Source: Oxalobacteraceae bacterium OTU3CAMAD1
Lineage (GTDB): Bacteria; Pseudomonadota; Gammaproteobacteria; Burkholderiales; Burkholderiaceae_D
Reading direction: 5' to 3'
Assembly: GCA_024123915.1 (NCBI GenBank)
Contig: CP099650.1
Span: 6,262,001 to 6,326,000, forward strand
DNA: 64,000 nt
The notes under the pieces were generated by a model, which saw only the letters and a list, made by a program, of their open reading frames with translations, was not told where the DNA came from and ran no database searches. A program made the position numbers and the translations under genes. Shown one piece after another: positions 45,074 through 53,382 of this stretch. Position 1 is the first letter of the stretch, and every line of letters starts with the position of its first letter.

Positions 45074-45703
45074 TTGAATTCGAAACCCCGCCTGGCTATC
45101 GATATGGATGAGGTCATGGCCGATACGCACTCCGCCCTCGCCGACTGGCAAGCCGAGAATCATGGATATGCTTTCACTGAGGCTCAATTACAGAGTGGGT
45201 CGCTCAGATCACTGGTGAGTCACGACCACGCGAAAGCAATGCACGTGTTCTTACATAAGGGCGAAATATTCAGAGACTTCCCCGTGATGCCGGGTGCTCA
45301 AGACGCCATCAAACGGCTCACTGAACGGTTCGACGTTTTCATCGTGACGGCCGCGATGGAGTATCCCGCGTCGTGCGCCTTCAAGTTCGCTTGGCTCGCG
45401 GAACATTTTCCGTTTATTTCTCCGCTCAATATCGTGTTCTGCGGGGACAAGAGCATTATCGCGGCAGACCTTCTTGTGGATGATACTGAGCGTCACTTAG
45501 CACGTTTTGGCGGACAGGGCGTGCTGTTTGCCGCGCCGCATAACACGTCGTCTAGTTGGCCTGTGAAGGTAAATGGGTGGGAGGAGGCTCGGATATATCT
45601 AGAGGCGTGGCAGCGGCCTTCATCGGTCACAGAGTCATCACTGAAGCTTATCTGGCAAATTGCGTTCGATGAACGGCAGCATCCGCCACAAGCTAGAAGT
45701 TAG
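45074..45703 (+). CDS. 5'(3')-deoxyribonucleotidase-like HAD phosphatase
   Basis: 209 aa. The HAD nucleophile motif LAIDMDEVMAD (D10, D12), a motif II-like FIVTAAM and motif III ADLLVDDTERHL fit the NT5C/YorS deoxyribonucleotidase family, which dephosphorylates (d)NMPs. The start is a TTG with an ideal AAGGAG six bases upstream; no ATG start preserves the nucleophile motif's flank. Longer than usual by a C-terminal tail of about 25 residues. Confidence 0.83.
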   Translation: MNSKPRLAIDMDEVMADTHSALADWQAENHGYAFTEAQLQSGSLRSLVSHDHAKAMHVFLHKGEIFRDFPVMPGAQDAIKRLTERFDVFIVTAAMEYPASCAFKFAWLAEHFPFISPLNIVFCGDKSIIAADLLVDDTERHLARFGGQGVLFAAPHNTSSSWPVKVNGWEEARIYLEAWQRPSSVTESSLKLIWQIAFDERQHPPQARS

Positions 45704-45775
45704 CATTTCTCTTGGCATGTGAACCACAAACATGTGCTGAGCACTGCGGTCTGTGCCAGCCTCAAGAAGGCATCT

Positions 45776-45827
45776 TTCTCTCCGCTACCAAAGAAATATA
45801 TAAAGGCTACCAAAGGTAGCCTTTTTT
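45776..45827 (+). terminator. Terminator inside a tRNA-Ser-3'-end-like sequence (copy a)
   Basis: TTCTCTCCGCTA resembles a tRNA-Ser 3' end; 15 nt later comes stem AAGGCTACC/GGTAGCCTT and six Ts (45803-45827). The same arrangement occurs at 49518-49570 with base changes on both stem sides that keep pairing. It terminates the deoxyribonucleotidase transcript and marks the left edge of the AT-rich Septu-like block. The remainder of 45704-46064 shows no gene. Confidence 0.7.
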
Positions 45828-46064
45828 CATTTTCGAAAGGCGAATCCATCTCATAGAAAAAAACCCATACGTTAAAACCCATGCGTTGCTTGGCCTTTGC
45901 CCCCCTCGAGCTTACCTCATTCCCTCAAACTCGCACTCAGGCGCACAAGAAACGACCGCATGTATACATAATCTACGTCGTCCTCGAAAATTCGACCAGT
46001 GTACGCCTCGACAACGATTCCTCGGTTTGTACACTTATAGATCTTAGCTACAGTTTAGCGGGCC

Positions 46065-46886
46065 CTACACAAGCGCCCATTGTGTTGCAGCTATGGTAGG
46101 TATCACATCATGGACTCCCTTGTAAAATGCTTGCAATCGGATATCTTGTTTATTTCTCAATAATTGTGTGACGTAGCCGCGTAGAGCCGCTTCCTTTTCG
46201 ACAATGGTGAGTTTTCCCTGCATACTGCGGATAAGATCATCAACCTCGTCCTTTTGCGTGCGTTTCCGCAACCGACTGGCCAAATCAAGATTTTTAAAAT
46301 GATTCGCCAATACATCCGCCAACACGCCATCTTCAATCTTAGTTTTGTCAATATTGAACTTAATCAGCAACGCATTACTCTTAATAGAGACATCACACAC
46401 CAAATAATCCACGCTATCAATATAGTCAAAATTAGGATGCAAGAAAGGTCTAGCACTACCGCCACCCCAAATTTGTTTCTTCCAATCTCTATTGCAAATA
46501 GTACAAATGGGCACCAAATTCCGCGAAGACATAGAGAACTCTGGAAAATTAGCACGTGGCAAATAATGATCCAGGGAATCATAGTCATTTAACGAACAAT
46601 AAAGACAGACATCCTCCGCATCCGATTTTATATAAGCTTTTATTTTTTTTACCGTTGGGCCTTTTCCGTCGAATAGAGAATAATAAGCTTTGTGTACAGC
46701 AGGAGAAAAAGTCAAAGGCTTCAGCTTGGAGTTTGATAGCTCATTTGCGTAATAATCGTATGCTGCTACCACAGCTGCCTGCTGGGCAACAAGATTCCTC
46801 TTTTTTTGCCCAATAGAGGCCGCAATGACAGCTGAAAGATCATTTTTATCCTCAGTCAATCTTACTGATTTTAAACCTGTTTTCAC
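46065..46886 (-). CDS. HNH endonuclease, PtuB-like (Septu-type system)
   Basis: 273 aa. A zinc-finger HNH core is clear: C94/C97 (CLYC), D106-H107 (LDHYLP), N123 (RNLVPIC), C128/C131 (CTICN) and H150 (FLHPNFD). The start is a GTG overlapping the ATPase stop (GTGA) with GGGGGAG upstream. Pairing of an HNH protein of this sort with an ABC-type ATPase defines Septu (PtuA-PtuB) antiphage systems and the effector of retron Ec78. No reverse transcriptase lies nearby. Codon use is AT-rich compared with flanking genes, indicating transfer. Confidence 0.8.
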   Translation of the reverse strand: MKTGLKSVRLTEDKNDLSAVIAASIGQKKRNLVAQQAAVVAAYDYYANELSNSKLKPLTFSPAVHKAYYSLFDGKGPTVKKIKAYIKSDAEDVCLYCSLNDYDSLDHYLPRANFPEFSMSSRNLVPICTICNRDWKKQIWGGGSARPFLHPNFDYIDSVDYLVCDVSIKSNALLIKFNIDKTKIEDGVLADVLANHFKNLDLASRLRKRTQKDEVDDLIRSMQGKLTIVEKEAALRGYVTQLLRNKQDIRLQAFYKGVHDVIPTIAATQWALV

Positions 46887-48343
46887 GGCTCCCCCAATTC
46901 GGATATTACGTAACTCCGTGCCGCCGGCCCGAGCTCTTCGCCGATGTATTGTTCAATTTTTTTTAACGACCATTTTTTTTCAATTAAATTTTGCAGCAAA
47001 GTCATATAGCCAGGAACCTCCGCAGGTACACCAAAGACCGCAGAGACTATGGAGTCTAAGCTCCTACCAAAAGATCTCTCTTTCAAGGAAGAAATCTTAC
47101 TTACCCCATCAATCTTGCGGATGACTCGTACGTATTTAGACGGAAATTCTTGAACAATGATTGGTGAGTGCGTCGCGACGATGGCGACCGACCTCTTATA
47201 CACAAGCATTTTTTGAAGTGACTGAAGAAGGTGACCAAGCAAAGCTGGATGTAGGTGATTCTCGGGCTCATCCACAACCACCAATGAGTTGGGAACTAAT
47301 TCATCAAATAAGCCTGTTAAAATAGAAAGTGTAGCTTTATGTCCCGCCCCTAATTTTCTAAAATTAGCCCGAATTAAAGCTGGGCTGGCGCTTACAATAT
47401 CAATTTCAGCGTCTAGAAGAACTGGAGACATAATCTCCCTCCAACGAGACAACTGGTTTTTATTCGCAATGTTTTCAATCGCGGCTGAGAACCGCTTGCT
47501 GAGCAAAGCGGCGCTTGCAACCTTAATAGCACCATCTCCGTTTTTATCCCGCATACCAATATATTTGTATCGCAATTGGTCTTGTAAAAAAATACTACGT
47601 TCTTTTTTGGTGCCTATCTTAATATCATTTGGTAGAAAAAATCGGTCAAACATACTGTATGAAACCGCTATAACTTTATCAAATTGCTGGCGATCGGCAT
47701 TTGAAAATTTCCCCACGAAGTTTTCACCTGTCAAGGTCGCAACTAGGTTCGCAAGATACTGTGACTTGCCGCATCCATTTCTTCCAATCAAAACATTGAT
47801 GGCGCCATTTACGAAATTCTCTTTATCAAAGTTAAAACTACAAGTCGTGGGAATTTTGGCACCGTTGAGATTGCAACTATAATCAAATCCAATTTCTTTC
47901 GATTTGGAATTTACAGCTTTATCAAAGAACTGCAATGCTTTAATGGCACCAAGATTTCTAGCAATAGAATTTTTGAACACATTCTGAGTTTTAGCCGTAT
48001 CACGCAATTCTTCGGACAATGCAACGTCACGCATTAACGTTAGTATCTGAAGTGTTTTAACCTTTCCCAACGTTGCAATTCTCTCGTAATACCTAACTGT
48101 CTGCCCGAGCGAAAAGTATGTCTCGGGCAATTCACTCATCTCTCCAGGTAGCCGTACGCGTTCGCCCTCTTTTTGCCCGATATGGCCTATCCTGATGTAT
48201 CCAAGATTTAATTGATTATCTAGCCCACTCAAAAAATAGCATAAAAACAAATTTGAGATTTTCTCTTCTGGCGTATACACCCTAAGTAGCCTGATACACG
48301 GATATTGCCTCTCAATAGAACTTTTGCCGAGATATATTTTCAT
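46883..48343 (-). CDS. AAA/ABC-type ATPase, PtuA-like (Septu-type system)
   Basis: 486 aa with Walker A GRNGCGKS (187-194), ABC-like signature LGAGHKATLS (331-340), Walker B VVVDEPENHLHP (355-366) and a switch histidine in ATHSP (391). This is the OLD/RecF-like ATPase class used in Septu and related defence pairs. About 180 residues precede Walker A, more than the short N-terminus common in PtuA. This region (with LPGEMSELPETYFSLGQ and an alpha-helical stretch) may be a sensor domain. AT-rich; no homologous context on either side. Confidence 0.82.
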   Translation of the reverse strand: MKIYLGKSSIERQYPCIRLLRVYTPEEKISNLFLCYFLSGLDNQLNLGYIRIGHIGQKEGERVRLPGEMSELPETYFSLGQTVRYYERIATLGKVKTLQILTLMRDVALSEELRDTAKTQNVFKNSIARNLGAIKALQFFDKAVNSKSKEIGFDYSCNLNGAKIPTTCSFNFDKENFVNGAINVLIGRNGCGKSQYLANLVATLTGENFVGKFSNADRQQFDKVIAVSYSMFDRFFLPNDIKIGTKKERSIFLQDQLRYKYIGMRDKNGDGAIKVASAALLSKRFSAAIENIANKNQLSRWREIMSPVLLDAEIDIVSASPALIRANFRKLGAGHKATLSILTGLFDELVPNSLVVVDEPENHLHPALLGHLLQSLQKMLVYKRSVAIVATHSPIIVQEFPSKYVRVIRKIDGVSKISSLKERSFGRSLDSIVSAVFGVPAEVPGYMTLLQNLIEKKWSLKKIEQYIGEELGPAARSYVISELGEP

Positions 48344-49301
48344 AAATTTTAGATAATCCTAAATATAACTTAATTTAACAAGAAAATTCTTCGAAACAAT
48401 TAATTCGCGCGTTAATCACAAACTTAGTTAATACTTTCGATATTTTCTACATTCAACCTTCTTTAATAATACATTTTCTATAACGCGACGGAGTACCAAA
48501 AGCAGATTTCTAGTAATGGCAACTCGAATAGGACATATACGATGCTGACAACAAATTGAGCTTTAAGCAACAATGAAAATTCTGTCTGCCAGCCGGATCC
48601 GCTAGAAACACGGAACCAAGAGCGTCGAGGCTGTGCTCTATGAAAGCTGCAAAAGCGCGTCAAGCAAATTCCCCAACTCGGAATGCCGGCGTAGCTTACA
48701 ACGGTATCAAATGGAAATTATCAATCCAAGAATACAATGCGACTAAGTGATGCCATTGCGCCGTTCTTTCACCCTCTTCGCCGTTGTCCCTGAATCAGAT
48801 GAATTTCGCTCCTCTGGTGCAGGGCATGCTACCGCATCCAATCTGGAGGGAGGCAACCTAGCGTGCCTGTAGCAAGAACGAGCACATCGCAACAAAACCG
48901 GTTTGGACATCCCACGGTCCTTGTATCAAACAGTTCTGCTCTGTCCGAACTTAGCCTTTAGATCAGCATATCAGCTTGCCAGCAGGAAAGATGCGCGAAT
49001 TGTCACTAAATTCCGTTAGATGTTGTTCCTTTATGCTCTGCGGTATTTCAACTGATGCGATTCTTTGCGGCTCTTGTCTTTTTATTGCGCGCCGTAGTGA
49101 GTAGGCACGATAGTTATATGGCCCGCAACTGCAGAGTAAGCCTACATCACCTCTCCAGCCCTATTCTTTACTTGGGTTGGTCGCGATTCCAAAGAATCGC
49201 AATATGCAAGAGGAGGGAAAGGAGTCTCTAGGGCACTGCAACATATAGATAAAATTCCGGACATTCATTTGCCCTGTTCTTAGCGGCATAGCCGCACCCA
49301 G
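48344..49301. other. Long intergenic stretch with no recognised gene
   Basis: About 1 kb upstream of the ATPase. Only short unconvincing frames are present, such as 61 codons at 48478-48663. The ATPase promoter should lie in the AT-rich 48344-48480 part. The remainder may be decayed island DNA. Confidence 0.5.
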
Positions 49302-49309
49302 TCAGGTCT

Positions 49310-49341
49310 GACAATCGGACAATGAGACAATGGGACAATCG
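49310..49341 (+). repeat. Four tandem 8-bp repeats (GACAATSR)
   Basis: GACAAT begins at 49310, 49318, 49326 and 49334, each followed by two variable bases. The strict 8-bp period is unusual. Function unknown. Confidence 0.75.
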
Positions 49342-49517
49342 AAAAAATTGAACGGGAAAATAGTACTGGTAGGAATTTTTGCGCTGCGCGCAGCGCCTGT
49401 CGGCGCGCCGCCGCTTACGCGGCGGCAGTCAGGCGATTCGGAGAGGCACGCCCGTGCACGGGCGAGGCTTTCGAACCGGCCGCCTTGGCGCCCGCGCAAG
49501 CCCCGCAGGGGGCTTGC

Positions 49518-49570
49518 TTCTCTCCGCCACGAAAGAAATGCAAAAAGGCCACCCGAGGGTGGCCTTTTTT
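49518..49570. terminator. Displaced native terminator of tRNA-Ser plus an inverted tRNA-3'-like end (copy b)
   Basis: GGCCACCC/GGGTGGCC stem with A-run before and T-run after (49542-49570), so it works both ways. Read on the minus strand it follows the 17-bp copy of the tRNA-Ser end at 49581-49597, exactly where that tRNA's terminator should be before the element inserted. On the plus strand it is preceded by TTCTCTCCGCCA (49518-49529), another tRNA-Ser-like end. Confidence 0.75.
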
Positions 49571-49580
49571 ACATTTCTAT

Positions 49581-49597
49581 TCTTGGCGGAGAGAGGG
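49581..49597 (-). repeat. attL: distal copy of the tRNA-Ser 3' end
   Basis: TCTTGGCGGAGAGAGGG is identical to 56649-56665 at the 3' end of the intact tRNA-Ser. Direct repeat of 17 bp about 7.07 kb apart, with the degenerate integrase next to the tRNA copy, the standard layout of a tRNA-targeted integrative element. Confidence 0.8.
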
Positions 49598-49742
49598 AGA
49601 ATCCCCTATTCGGATGCCAAGGCACGGTTTTATGCGGGTTTGAGCGGCATAGGGCAGCGCCATGTATACGCTAATGTATATATCATACCGCACGATAATT
49701 ATGACACACGCCGATACGTTCCGCTAAAACCGCACTGTTGGG

Positions 49743-51239
49743 TCATTTGATGAAATTTTGCAACAATCCAACTGGTGGGTGCTCAGGTGGGAGGAGCATT
49801 GCCGCCGCCTCAAGTTCGCGCATCTGACGCTTTCCTTCAGTGCACTTCTTATCAAATTCTTTGCGCTCCGCATTAGCCAGTTTAATCGCATTCGCGAGAC
49901 GATCGTGCCCATATTCAGAATCGGCTTCATGTTTAACAGCATGTGCTAAATACAGACAAGCTTCAGTGGGAAAACCGTTATTGATTAGAAGATTACCGAT
50001 GTTTGCCCTTATCCACTGAGAGGCGTCGTCTGCCTTGGAGAGGCCCTCCGCTTTTCGATAAGCTTTCAACGCTTGATCAGGCAACTCAAGCTGAAGGCAT
50101 GTGTTACCCAGATGCCCCCAAAAATCCACTCGGTCAGGTTCATCCTTGATTAAGTCAGATAGAAGGGACGCCGCGACATTATGAAGCTCCAAGTCCTGAG
50201 CGATGCGGGCATACTTGTGCCGAAGCTCCTTATCCCGAGGATTGCTAACATGGCACCGCTGAATCACCCTAAGTGCTTCATTCGGCATGTCACTTTTAAC
50301 ATATACCTCTGCGAGCTCAAGCGCCACCCCAGGGATATCATCCGGTTGTGCCTGTATGAGTACAGTGATGGCGCTTTGGTAATCAATTTGATCTACATAG
50401 CATCTCGCGAGCTCCCTCGCAACTGTCGTGTCCCCCATTTTTGTGACGTTTGGATTGGTTAGAAGCTTTGCCGCCTCTCCCGCATGCCCTTCGAGCCTTA
50501 ACAAGAAAGCAATCAGCGTCACAACTTTGGGAGACGCAGAGTGTTGCCGAGCGAAATCGCTCAACACTGAAGTTGGTGTGGTTATTTTTTCCTTGAAGTC
50601 ACAATAGATTACCCATGCTTGCGACTCTAAGGCGTCATCCCCTGACTGCGCAGCGATCGTTTGTTTGAGGGTCAAACGGGCACTCGCGTAGTTTTCCTCA
50701 AGTACATCCATTATCCACTCTCGTTCTTCAACAGCATTGGCATCTCGGCTAATACTTGCCTCTGCTGTGATTCGGCCAGGGACGATACCTAGCTCTTTCA
50801 TCTGCGAGCGCATTTGGAAACATACTGGGGCAGTTGCCGCCTTCGCACTGCCGTCAGTTCGGCGCGCATCGTACCTACCGGGAGTAATTCCCAAAAGATC
50901 AGTTGGAATGTGAAGCTCCTCGTTCTCCGGCAGCAAAAAGAATACACGGTCGCGCCCTAGTTTTCCGATAAAAAGTCCAAATTCAAACAAGACGTTATCG
51001 CGCACCACATTCGTCGTTTCTTTACGTATCGTAGAGAGATCATCCGGGCGGAAGATAAAAACGGCAAAATCGTTACTCTTGAGTGCCTCCGTCAAGGATT
51101 CCATCGTAGTACGCGACAACTTAAAAACGTCTTGGTCCCATACAGTAACCTCTGCTTCATGCAAAAGGTTTTGCTGAACTGCATAGGCAACCTCTAGTCC
51201 CTCTACAGACGATCCAATAAAAACGCGCGGTTTGAGCAT
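49743..51239 (-). CDS. TIR-like nucleotide-binding domain protein with C-terminal TPR repeats
   Basis: About 498 aa. The N-terminal 130 residues have the TIR-like pattern of the Pfam family used by CBASS Cap12 and Pycsar TIR effectors: KPRVFIGSSVEGLEVA, VTVWDQDVF, FAVFIFRPDD, VVRDNVLFEFGLFIGKLGRDRVF (E86 in the catalytic-Glu position) and IPTDLLGITPGRYD. In those relatives the domain degrades NAD when a signal is bound. The rest is helical with TPR-like units such as DRVDFWGHLGNTCLQLELPDQALKAYRKAEGL, so sensing may be through protein contacts. No cyclase is nearby. ATG 51239 or 51251 are alternative starts. Defence role is inferred. Confidence 0.85.
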   Translation of the reverse strand: MLKPRVFIGSSVEGLEVAYAVQQNLLHEAEVTVWDQDVFKLSRTTMESLTEALKSNDFAVFIFRPDDLSTIRKETTNVVRDNVLFEFGLFIGKLGRDRVFFLLPENEELHIPTDLLGITPGRYDARRTDGSAKAATAPVCFQMRSQMKELGIVPGRITAEASISRDANAVEEREWIMDVLEENYASARLTLKQTIAAQSGDDALESQAWVIYCDFKEKITTPTSVLSDFARQHSASPKVVTLIAFLLRLEGHAGEAAKLLTNPNVTKMGDTTVARELARCYVDQIDYQSAITVLIQAQPDDIPGVALELAEVYVKSDMPNEALRVIQRCHVSNPRDKELRHKYARIAQDLELHNVAASLLSDLIKDEPDRVDFWGHLGNTCLQLELPDQALKAYRKAEGLSKADDASQWIRANIGNLLINNGFPTEACLYLAHAVKHEADSEYGHDRLANAIKLANAERKEFDKKCTEGKRQMRELEAAAMLLPPEHPPVGLLQNFIK

Positions 51240-51296
51240 GTTGTTTCCCATAAGTAATGCCAGCGTTAGCTTCCCAGCCATTTCACACAAGATCAA

Positions 51297-51955
51297 TCTT
51301 AGCAGAAATATATTTCCCGGTTGACATCAGGGCTGCGTAGCAGGTTCAAAACATTTTTCCGCAAAAATCCGAAACCATACCCCCTAACCCCGAACGCAAC
51401 ATATCTCCCCCCATACCCCCTCCGCGCACCTGTTAGACCATCGCCGCACTCATCACTTGGGAGTGACCTGAGTGGTCCCCTGTAGTAGGACGAGGTGGAG
51501 CCGCAGCCCCCGAGCATTCACGCTTCCATATTCGAGAATGTTCAACAATGCAATAAAGTTTATTTTACAGCAATGTTTTGCCTGTGTACTCTTGCCGCGT
51601 TAGGGAGCCAATCCGTGTTCCCCCGAGCGCCCGAGACGTAACATCAATGCTGTTCAATGCAATCAAGCGAGAGGTCTTTATCGAAGTTCTTCCTATGGCG
51701 GGGCGACGCCTCCAGTGGTATTTCTCCCGCACTGAAAACCATCTCTGGATCGGCAAGCTGCATGTCGTCTGTAACCCCGCCCGCTTGACCCTCGTACCTG
51801 CCCGAGTTGGCGGGCATCGAGGCAGCCTCCGCGAAGCTGACTGGTGAGACTTTGCCCCCCATAGGTCCCGAAAGTCGCCCCCCCACAATAGGGCGCATGG
51901 CATCAGGCCGGCCTCGACCCACACCTTTAACTAACTTTTATGCAATGAGGTCTAT
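51297..51955. other. Intergenic region with no supported gene
   Basis: Overlapping short frames on both strands (51578-51847 plus, 51644-51922 minus) lack ribosome sites and recognisable domains. The promoter of the TIR-like gene and that of the 167-aa gene should lie here. Confidence 0.4.
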
Positions 51956-52459
51956 ATGGTAGGCAACACGAAAATAACTCTTACCCCCGAGCGGATTGAA
52001 GTGGGTATCGGCAGCACGGGCGGAATTACTCGAAGGCAATATGAATTACTGGGATTACGGTACCCAATGGAGCAGGGATGGAAGCGGCGTCTGCTAGGGA
52101 CGGAAATCCCACTTAAGGATTATGAACTGTATTTGGCGCTAAGAAACTCCTCAAAAGCCATGATAACCGCGAGGCAAAACGCGGCAGAGCTCTCCCCCGC
52201 ACGTCAGACGCCAAGTGTTAGCGAGACGGCACTAATCCCCTCTATGGGGCGTGCAGCGGCCGAACCGAAGCTGGTCCCATGGGCGGTCCCTGTGGATACC
52301 ATGAGAGAGAAGTCGATCACGATCCCGATGTCGCCGGGCATGCAGTTAAAACTGAAATGGATCGTGGAGAATGTCCCTCAGATGTCCATGCGCAAGATCG
52401 CCATAGCCGGGTTCGCTGCGGAGACCGAGCGGCTCATTGCGTTGCACTACAAGCCGTAA
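51956..52459 (+). CDS. Hypothetical element protein
   Basis: 167 aa starting MVGNTKITLTPERIEVGIG, with GAGG six bases before the ATG. A central low-complexity Ala/Ser/Pro part separates an N-terminal region (RRQYELLGLRYPMEQGWKRRLLG) from a C-terminal part (KWIVENVPQMSMRKIAIAGFAAETERL) that could form a ribbon-helix-helix-like or other small DNA-binding fold. No family recognised. It is probably an accessory or regulatory protein of the element. Confidence 0.6.
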   Translation: MVGNTKITLTPERIEVGIGSTGGITRRQYELLGLRYPMEQGWKRRLLGTEIPLKDYELYLALRNSSKAMITARQNAAELSPARQTPSVSETALIPSMGRAAAEPKLVPWAVPVDTMREKSITIPMSPGMQLKLKWIVENVPQMSMRKIAIAGFAAETERLIALHYKP

Positions 52460-52550
52460 CGAAGAGGATCCCGAGGGGCCTTCCTTTAATCTCGAGGGGG
52501 CGACATTGATCGTCGCTCCCTCACAATAGCCCCCCACACGTATTCCCCAT

Positions 52551-52670
52551 GGCTCATCAGGGTATAGCGTAATGACCTCCTCCGAATGGGCCCTATCGGC
52601 GGCTCATCAGGGTTGACTGTGATTGAGCTAGCGACTATGATTGAGCCATTCACCTAAATGAGCTAATCCA
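52551..52670 (+). repeat. Direct repeats upstream of the serine recombinase
   Basis: GGCTCATCAGGGT at 52551 and again at 52601 (50 bp apart), then TGATTGAGC at 52620 and 52638 and a related ATGAGCTA near 52659. The cluster ends right before the recombinase start, as res/crossover sites or autoregulatory operators often do. Confidence 0.55.
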
Positions 52671-52671
52671 A

Positions 52672-53271
52672 ATGAAGACAGTTTACTATGGTCGCATCAG
52701 CACCACCGAGGGGCAGACCAGCGCCAGCCAGTACGATGACGCGAAGAAGCACGGGGTGCCGGTCAAGCATACCCACATCGACCACGGGATCAGCGGCTAC
52801 CACGTAGCGCCAGCAGACCGGCCGGAGTGGAAGCGGGTCATGGACAAGCTGGCGGATGGCGGAGTGCTGTACGTGCGATGGCTGGACCGCATCAGCCGCC
52901 GTTACGATGAGCTACACCGAGTCATGCAGGAGTTGATGGCTATGGGGGTGAAGGTCGTGTGTACGCTCAACGGGATGGAGTTTGACGGGACCGCGACTGA
53001 GCCCATGATGAAGGCCACCCGTGATGCTGTGTTGGCGTTCATGGCCGCTCAGGGTGACGCCGACTACACCAACCGGAGGGAGATGCAGAAGCGCGGCATC
53101 GAAGTGGCGAAAGCCGCAGACGACGGCAGGTACAAGGGACGGACGAAGACGCTCGACCCGACTGTAGTGAAGGCGTGGAGGGCTGAACACGGCGCGACCA
53201 TAGCAGCCACGGCGGATCACTTCAAGGTGTCCGTAGCGACCGTTAAACGCTACTGTGCGGTGCCTGGGTAA
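52672..53271 (+). CDS. Serine recombinase (resolvase/invertase type)
   Basis: 199 aa. Resolvase catalytic domain with YYGRISTTEGQTSASQ (Ser10), DHGISGYH, a DRISRRYDEL block (arginines of the active site) and MAAQGDADYTNRREMQKRGIEVAK on the E helix. A short C-terminal HTH follows (GATIAATADHFKVSVATVKRYC). Size matches resolvases rather than large phage integrases. Could resolve replicon multimers or invert/excise DNA within the element. No ribosome site is obvious. Confidence 0.85.
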   Translation: MKTVYYGRISTTEGQTSASQYDDAKKHGVPVKHTHIDHGISGYHVAPADRPEWKRVMDKLADGGVLYVRWLDRISRRYDELHRVMQELMAMGVKVVCTLNGMEFDGTATEPMMKATRDAVLAFMAAQGDADYTNRREMQKRGIEVAKAADDGRYKGRTKTLDPTVVKAWRAEHGATIAATADHFKVSVATVKRYCAVPG

Positions 53272-53382
53272 CGAGTGTGACCGGGGTTGCCTATCAGTGT
53301 TGGTTACCCCTTCAGCACCCCTCAGCACCCCTCCAGCGGCCCCATCGGCTCATCCATTGAAGCCCCTCACTATTACCCTCAG

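Noticed and set aside
45960..45969. ATGTATACAT palindrome like the GntR operator candidates
   Set aside because: Lies far from the aromatic genes in AT-rich island DNA with no promoter to control; likely chance.
49440..49529. Possible full tRNA-Ser ending at the CCA of 49529
   Set aside because: Acceptor ends can pair, but there is no proper T-arm sequence or anticodon arm. At best it is a 3' fragment.
49330..49750. Arg/Pro-rich frames near attL
   Set aside because: Translate through the terminator and att repeat; low-complexity composition typical of noncoding GC-rich DNA.
51578..51922. Overlapping frames on both strands between the TIR-like and 167-aa genes
   Set aside because: No ribosome sites, domains or codon pattern to favour either.
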